18,857 bases of DNA, taken from CALCMJ01 sp964475415 (lineage in GTDB: Bacteria; Bacteroidota; Bacteroidia; Chitinophagales; Saprospiraceae). Positions 15,828 to 18,857 of this stretch are shown piece by piece. The notes below the pieces were generated by a model that was not told where the DNA came from, made no database searches, and worked only from the letters and a program-made list of their open reading frames with translations. Every line of letters starts with the position of its first letter. Positions within the stretch are counted from its first letter, which is position 1. The stretch spans positions 1-18,857 of the forward strand of contig CAYYWZ010000077.1 of the NCBI GenBank assembly GCA_964475415.1, in the 5' to 3' direction. A program made the position numbers and the translations under genes.

Positions 15828-16150
15828 TGGAGTAGAACTGCCGCGTAGTAGTCACTTTTCTGCTATAATTTGATGTAAAAATCCCATTTTTGAGATCTTT
15901 TTTGGAGTATTTTTTGGTAAAAATTTTGCTTGTCCTCTCATCAGGAAAAGTATGTTCTGATGGTTGTACTTATCGCAATTGATAATTGACAAGAATAGGT
16001 TAGCCGGCCAAGAATATTAGGTTGCTGTAATTCTTACTTTGACATAAAAATTTCTGGATAGATAGGCTAGGATAATTAGATCTAATAAAGTAGGAGCAAA
16101 AAAAGTCGTTCAGAATGTAAAAACTGGGATCGTAAAATAGGTCAAAATCT

Positions 16151-16170
16151 AAAAATAGTTTACCAACTAT
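16151..16170 (-). terminator. weak terminator-like hairpin after the Rof-like gene
   Basis: On the minus strand ATAGTT, a 4-base loop and AACTAT form a 6-bp stem whose 3' arm runs into TTTTT (A-run 16151-16155). It begins right after the TGA stop at 16175-16177. The stem is short and A/T-rich, so termination would be inefficient; outer ATCT/AGAT bases may add stability. Confidence 0.4.
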
Positions 16171-16174
16171 CAGA

Positions 16175-16432
16175 TCAAAACGCACAACTACTATCAAAAA
16201 CTAAATCTTCGATTTTTACAATATGATGCAAAGGAATAACTATATCTTTATCAGTGATCAGATATTCTATTTTGTCCTTAGTAACTAGATTTTTTATTTT
16301 TCCAGTGTAATCTGAAGTACGATCATCTTCCTTATAGGTAATGGTAATTACTTGCTGCCTCATAGACCAGATCTCTAGATGATCATATAGATCACAGGAA
16401 ATGGGTTTAGGAATATCAGAAGAATTATCCAT
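16175..16432 (-). CDS. Rof-like small protein (putative Rho-binding antiterminator family)
   Basis: 85-residue cytoplasmic protein that I recognise as Rof/YaeO-like. The opening KPISCDLYDHLEIW matches the family hallmark PINCDDYDNLEL of E. coli Rof. It is followed by alternating strands (QVITITYKED, YTGKIKNLVTKDKIEYLITDKD, IVIPLHHIVKIEDL) that fit the small Sm-like beta barrel, including the K-x-x-EYL segment. In Proteobacteria Rof binds Rho and inhibits termination; whether this relative does so is inference. The frame is open to an ATG at 16486, but I choose the ATG at 16432. It gives 85 aa against 84 in E. coli, the conserved part starts right after it, and a good candidate promoter (-7 box at 16492-16499) would put the transcription start next to the longer ATG. 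Divergent from the acyl-CoA dehydrogenase gene. Confidence 0.75.
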   Translation of the reverse strand: MDNSSDIPKPISCDLYDHLEIWSMRQQVITITYKEDDRTSDYTGKIKNLVTKDKIEYLITDKDIVIPLHHIVKIEDLVFDSSCAF

Positions 16433-16491
16433 TATATTTTTTAACTCTGAGTTAATATTTAAGTCAATAAGTAGGGAATAAATCAATTTTT

Positions 16492-16521
16492 AAAATCTAT
16501 ATACAGAACTATAATTGACAA
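16492..16521 (-). promoter_or_regulatory. candidate promoter of the Rof-like gene
   Basis: On the minus strand TTG (16521-16519, within TTTG) lies 19 nt before TAGATTTT (16499-16492), one base off the -7 consensus TAnnTTTG. Spacing and both boxes fit the Bacteroidota housekeeping promoter. The leader to the ATG at 16432 would be about 50 nt. Confidence 0.5.
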
Positions 16522-16651
16522 ATAATATAACAATATACGCATTATATGATATTAATTTATGGGAATCAATTTAGTATCTATATAATACGTTTTATAGTCT
16601 TTTATACAAGTTACACAAGAGAAATAACCTAAAAATTATTATACTACAATA

Positions 16652-16682
16652 TTGGAACTGAGCGTTTTATTTTATAAATTTA
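16652..16682 (+). promoter_or_regulatory. candidate promoter of the acyl-CoA dehydrogenase operon
   Basis: TTG at 16652-16654 is followed after 20 nt by TAAATTTA at 16675-16682, one base off TAnnTTTG. The predicted leader to the ATG at 16720 is about 30 nt and A-rich. Confidence 0.5.
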
Positions 16683-16719
16683 ACTTAGAGTTTATTTTTA
16701 CAAACCAAAAAATAGCATT

Positions 16720-18531
16720 ATGGCAGAATATATGAGCATGGACAACTTGAGATTTATCTTAAAAGATGTTCTAGATGTTAATAGTTTATGCAATCTAGAA
16801 CGCTTTGCTGACTACGACCAAGAAAGTTTTGACATACTACTCGATTCTACTAAATCATGGGCAGATCAGGTTTTCTATCCTACCTTCAAGGAAATGGATC
16901 AGGATCCTGCAAGATATGAAGATGGTAAGATTATCGTGCACCCTATAGTAGGGGAGGTGATGAAGAAAGCCGGAGAAAATGGATGGCTAGGTTCCACTTT
17001 TAGCTATGATGATGGAGGGATGCAACTTCCACACTCGATGTATATTGCTTCTAGCCATATTGTAGAATGCGCAAATAATAGTCTGACAGGTTACATGGGA
17101 CTCACAGCGGGATCAGCTAATCTTATTGTAACCTTCGGAAATGATAAACTCAAAGACTTATATGTTCCTAAAATGCTATCTGGAGCATGGGGTGGAACGA
17201 TGTGTCTTACAGAGCCACAGGCGGGAAGTTCATTATCTGACATTTCTACTTCTGCGGTACCTCAGGAAGATGGGTCCTATAAGATAGTGGGTCAGAAAAT
17301 ATTTATCTCAGGTGGCGATCATGAGTATTGTGAAAATTTTGTTCACCTAGTACTTGGCAGGATAGAAGGAGCACCGGCAGGAACGAAAGGAATATCCCTA
17401 TTCGTTGTTCCTAAGCTCAGAATAAAAGGTGATGGATCATTAGAGTCTAATGATGTGACAACGGCGGGAGATTTTCAGAAGATGGGTCAGCGAGGATATT
17501 GCACAACGCATTTATCTTTTGGAGAAGCCGATGATTGCAAGGGATGGTTAGTTGGTTCGGAGAACAAAGGTCTTAAGTACATGTTCCAGATGATGAATGG
17601 TGCAAGAATAGATGTAGGTCTGATTGCAGCTTCTACAGCAACTGCAGCATATTATGCCTCTTTACAATACGCAAAAGAGAGACCTCAAGGTAGAAAGATC
17701 AATAATCAGGGTCAAAAAGATGTCAACAACGAACCTACACTGATTATCAATCATCCAGATGTAAGAAGAATGCTAAAGCTGCAGAAATCGATCAATGAAG
17801 GTTCTCTTTCTTTATTGCTCAGCTGTGCTAAATATCAGGATCTAGCAGAGTTTGGTCCAGAAGATAAAAGAGAGTACTATCATGATCTTCTAGAATTACT
17901 GACGCCTGTTGCGAAGACTTATCCTTCGGAGATGGGAAGAGTAGCTATTAATAATGGATTACAGATATTTGGAGGTTATGGATTTTGTACAGATTTTCCG
18001 TTAGAACAATATTACAGAGATATAAGAATTACCTCATTATACGAGGGTACAACAGGTATCCAGTCGCTCGATCTTCTGGGAAGAAAGGTAACCATGAAGA
18101 ATGGACAAGCCCTGCAATTTCTTACTAAAGAGATAGAAGCAGATATTAAGGCTGCTATGACTTATGATGATTTGAAACCTTATGCGGAGATACTAAAAGA
18201 GAAGATGGAAGATACACAAGCCGTACTGATGCATCTGTTGCAGTTTGCAATGGGTGGAAAATATGATCGGTTCCTATCTGATGCGACTGTATTTATGGAT
18301 TTTTTCAGCACGAATGTGATAGCTTGGCAGTGGTTAATACTGGCTACAAAAGCAAAGGAAGCACTTTTGACAGGAAGAAAGACCTATGATGAAGCTTTCT
18401 ATGAGAGCAAAATACATACAATGAAATTCTACTATAAGTACGAATTGCCAAAAACTTTGGGGCTAAAAGAAACTTTACTAAGCTCTGAAGTATTAACTAT
18501 AGTAGAAGACGATGTAGAAGTCTTTGTATAA
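16720..18531 (+). CDS. acyl-CoA dehydrogenase (about 600-residue type)
   Basis: Flavoenzyme of 603 aa that should oxidise an acyl-CoA to the 2,3-enoyl-CoA and pass electrons to ETF. The ACAD signature CLTEPQAGSSLSD (162-174) and QKIFISGGDH (192-201) contact FAD and substrate. The C-terminal catalytic domain has GGYGFCTDFPLEQYYRDIRITSLYEGTTGIQSLDLLGRK, where E442 of YEGT is the expected catalytic base. An extra ~130-residue helical C-terminal part and an N-terminal extension make it the long ACAD type (with the acetyl-CoA-dehydrogenase_C-like tail, the group that includes DmdC/AidB-like and longer-chain enzymes), against about 380 aa for short ACADs. Chain-length preference cannot be read. ATGs at codons 5 and 7 are alternatives; the first fits the A-rich leader. 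The SCP2-domain gene follows after 27 bp, consistent with lipid handling. Confidence 0.94.
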   Translation: MAEYMSMDNLRFILKDVLDVNSLCNLERFADYDQESFDILLDSTKSWADQVFYPTFKEMDQDPARYEDGKIIVHPIVGEVMKKAGENGWLGSTFSYDDGGMQLPHSMYIASSHIVECANNSLTGYMGLTAGSANLIVTFGNDKLKDLYVPKMLSGAWGGTMCLTEPQAGSSLSDISTSAVPQEDGSYKIVGQKIFISGGDHEYCENFVHLVLGRIEGAPAGTKGISLFVVPKLRIKGDGSLESNDVTTAGDFQKMGQRGYCTTHLSFGEADDCKGWLVGSENKGLKYMFQMMNGARIDVGLIAASTATAAYYASLQYAKERPQGRKINNQGQKDVNNEPTLIINHPDVRRMLKLQKSINEGSLSLLLSCAKYQDLAEFGPEDKREYYHDLLELLTPVAKTYPSEMGRVAINNGLQIFGGYGFCTDFPLEQYYRDIRITSLYEGTTGIQSLDLLGRKVTMKNGQALQFLTKEIEADIKAAMTYDDLKPYAEILKEKMEDTQAVLMHLLQFAMGGKYDRFLSDATVFMDFFSTNVIAWQWLILATKAKEALLTGRKTYDEAFYESKIHTMKFYYKYELPKTLGLKETLLSSEVLTIVEDDVEVFV

Positions 18532-18558
18532 GATTATAAAATAAACAAGCATAACAAA

Positions 18559-18852
18559 ATGAGTTTAGACTTAATATTAGATCAGATAAAAGCACAGGCA
18601 GATAATATTGCCCCACTAGGTTCTTCTTTCAAATTTATATTAGATGAACAAGCTATCCATATAGATGGATCGGGTGATTCCAATGTAGTAACTACTGAAG
18701 ATAAGGATGCGGATTGTACCATTACAACTAGCTCAGAAACCCTTATGAAGCTTAAGACTGGGGACTTGAATCCTATGATGGCTGTAATGAGTGGTAAAGT
18801 GAAAATAAAAGGAGATATGGGACTAGCCATGAAGCTGCAATCTCTATTATAG
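18559..18852 (+). CDS. SCP2 sterol-carrier-domain protein
   Basis: 97-residue single-domain protein of the SCP2 fold, a small cytoplasmic lipid-binding module. The typical pattern is present: an amphipathic start (LDLILDQIKAQAD), a strand FKFILDEQAIHIDGSG, DADCTITTSSETLMKLKTGDLNPMMAVMSGKVKIKGDMGLAMKLQSLL, where LxxGxLNPxxAxxxGKxKxxGDxxxAxxL is the family signature. The length equals that of stand-alone bacterial members. It begins 27 bp after the acyl-CoA dehydrogenase gene and is probably co-transcribed, which suggests that it carries or presents the acyl-CoA or a related lipid. The TAG stop is five bases from the window end, so whether the operon continues is unknown. Confidence 0.93.
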   Translation: MSLDLILDQIKAQADNIAPLGSSFKFILDEQAIHIDGSGDSNVVTTEDKDADCTITTSSETLMKLKTGDLNPMMAVMSGKVKIKGDMGLAMKLQSLL

Positions 18853-18857
18853 GATTA

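Larger units (their letters stand above)
15692..16174. other. 483-bp stretch without a convincing gene
   Basis: It holds the candidate promoter and direct-repeat site of the lipoprotein gene at its left end and a weak terminator-like hairpin of the Rof-like gene at its right end. The centre (about 15840-16010) is A/T-rich with T-runs, an 8-bp direct repeat TTTTTTGG at 15898 and 15910, and a CAATT/AATTG palindrome near 15976. I see no tRNA, riboswitch or coding pattern in it. Confidence 0.6.

Noticed and set aside
15877..15917. A/T hairpin AAAAAT-CCC-ATTTTT and paired TTTTTTGG repeats
   Set aside because: Stems made only of A and T in A/T-rich spacer are expected by chance and have no gene relation here.
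16000..16197. Open frame of 65 codons on the minus strand
   Set aside because: It overlaps the end of the Rof-like gene, has a Phe/Ile/Tyr-rich composition typical of translated A/T-rich spacer, has no domain pattern and no leader signal.

Overview
The window is chromosomal DNA from a member of the Bacteroidota. Three things point there: low G+C content with A-rich leaders instead of strong Shine-Dalgarno sites; several candidate promoters of the Bacteroidota type (TTG about 19-20 nt before TAnnTTTG); and gene content typical of the phylum (a TonB-dependent receptor with a carboxypeptidase-like N-terminal domain, many outer-membrane-type lipoproteins, a 3-keto-disaccharide hydrolase/DUF1080 protein). 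The Cys-rich 'DPCxGVxCPxG' lipoprotein style reminds me of Saprospiria or Flavobacteriia, but the genus cannot be fixed from the sequence. No rRNA, tRNA, insertion sequence, prophage or CRISPR array is visible.

Layout. Positions 1-19 hold the first codons of a gene leaving the window to the left. 163-3486 (+) is a large Dna2-like protein with a RecB/Cas4-type nuclease module fused to an SF1B helicase. It converges, across a perfect 16-bp tandem duplication, on a periplasmic thioredoxin-fold protein (3519-4700, -). A low-molecular-weight tyrosine phosphatase (4832-5281, +) meets tail-to-tail, with a 4-bp overlap, a minus-strand cluster of three genes: FKBP prolyl isomerase lipoprotein, DJ-1/PfpI lipoprotein and GNAT acetyltransferase (7024 down to 5278). 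A secreted DUF1080 protein follows (7162-8013, +).

Envelope region (8067-15691, all minus strand). One group is an exported two-lobed aspartyl protease, a lipoprotein that is essentially only a TonB-receptor plug domain, and a membrane-anchored TPR protein. The other is a surface-type beta-helix lipoprotein followed by a 948-residue TonB-dependent receptor, ending in a strong intrinsic terminator (11217-11250). The regions upstream of both groups carry a similar 11-bp-pitch direct repeat ending in TTAACATTGGA. This is the best hint that the two groups are co-regulated, perhaps by an OmpR/PhoB-type regulator.

Right end. After a 0.5-kb stretch without a convincing gene lies a small Rof-like (Rho-binding) protein on the minus strand. 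It is divergent from an acyl-CoA dehydrogenase and an SCP2 sterol-carrier-domain protein (16720-18852, +), which look like a fatty-acyl metabolism pair. Most of the window is ordinary housekeeping and envelope content. The most unusual items are the plug-only lipoprotein, the receptor/beta-helix lipoprotein pair that lacks SusD, the shared direct-repeat motif, the Dna2-like fusion and a marked excess of the tetranucleotide CTAG.
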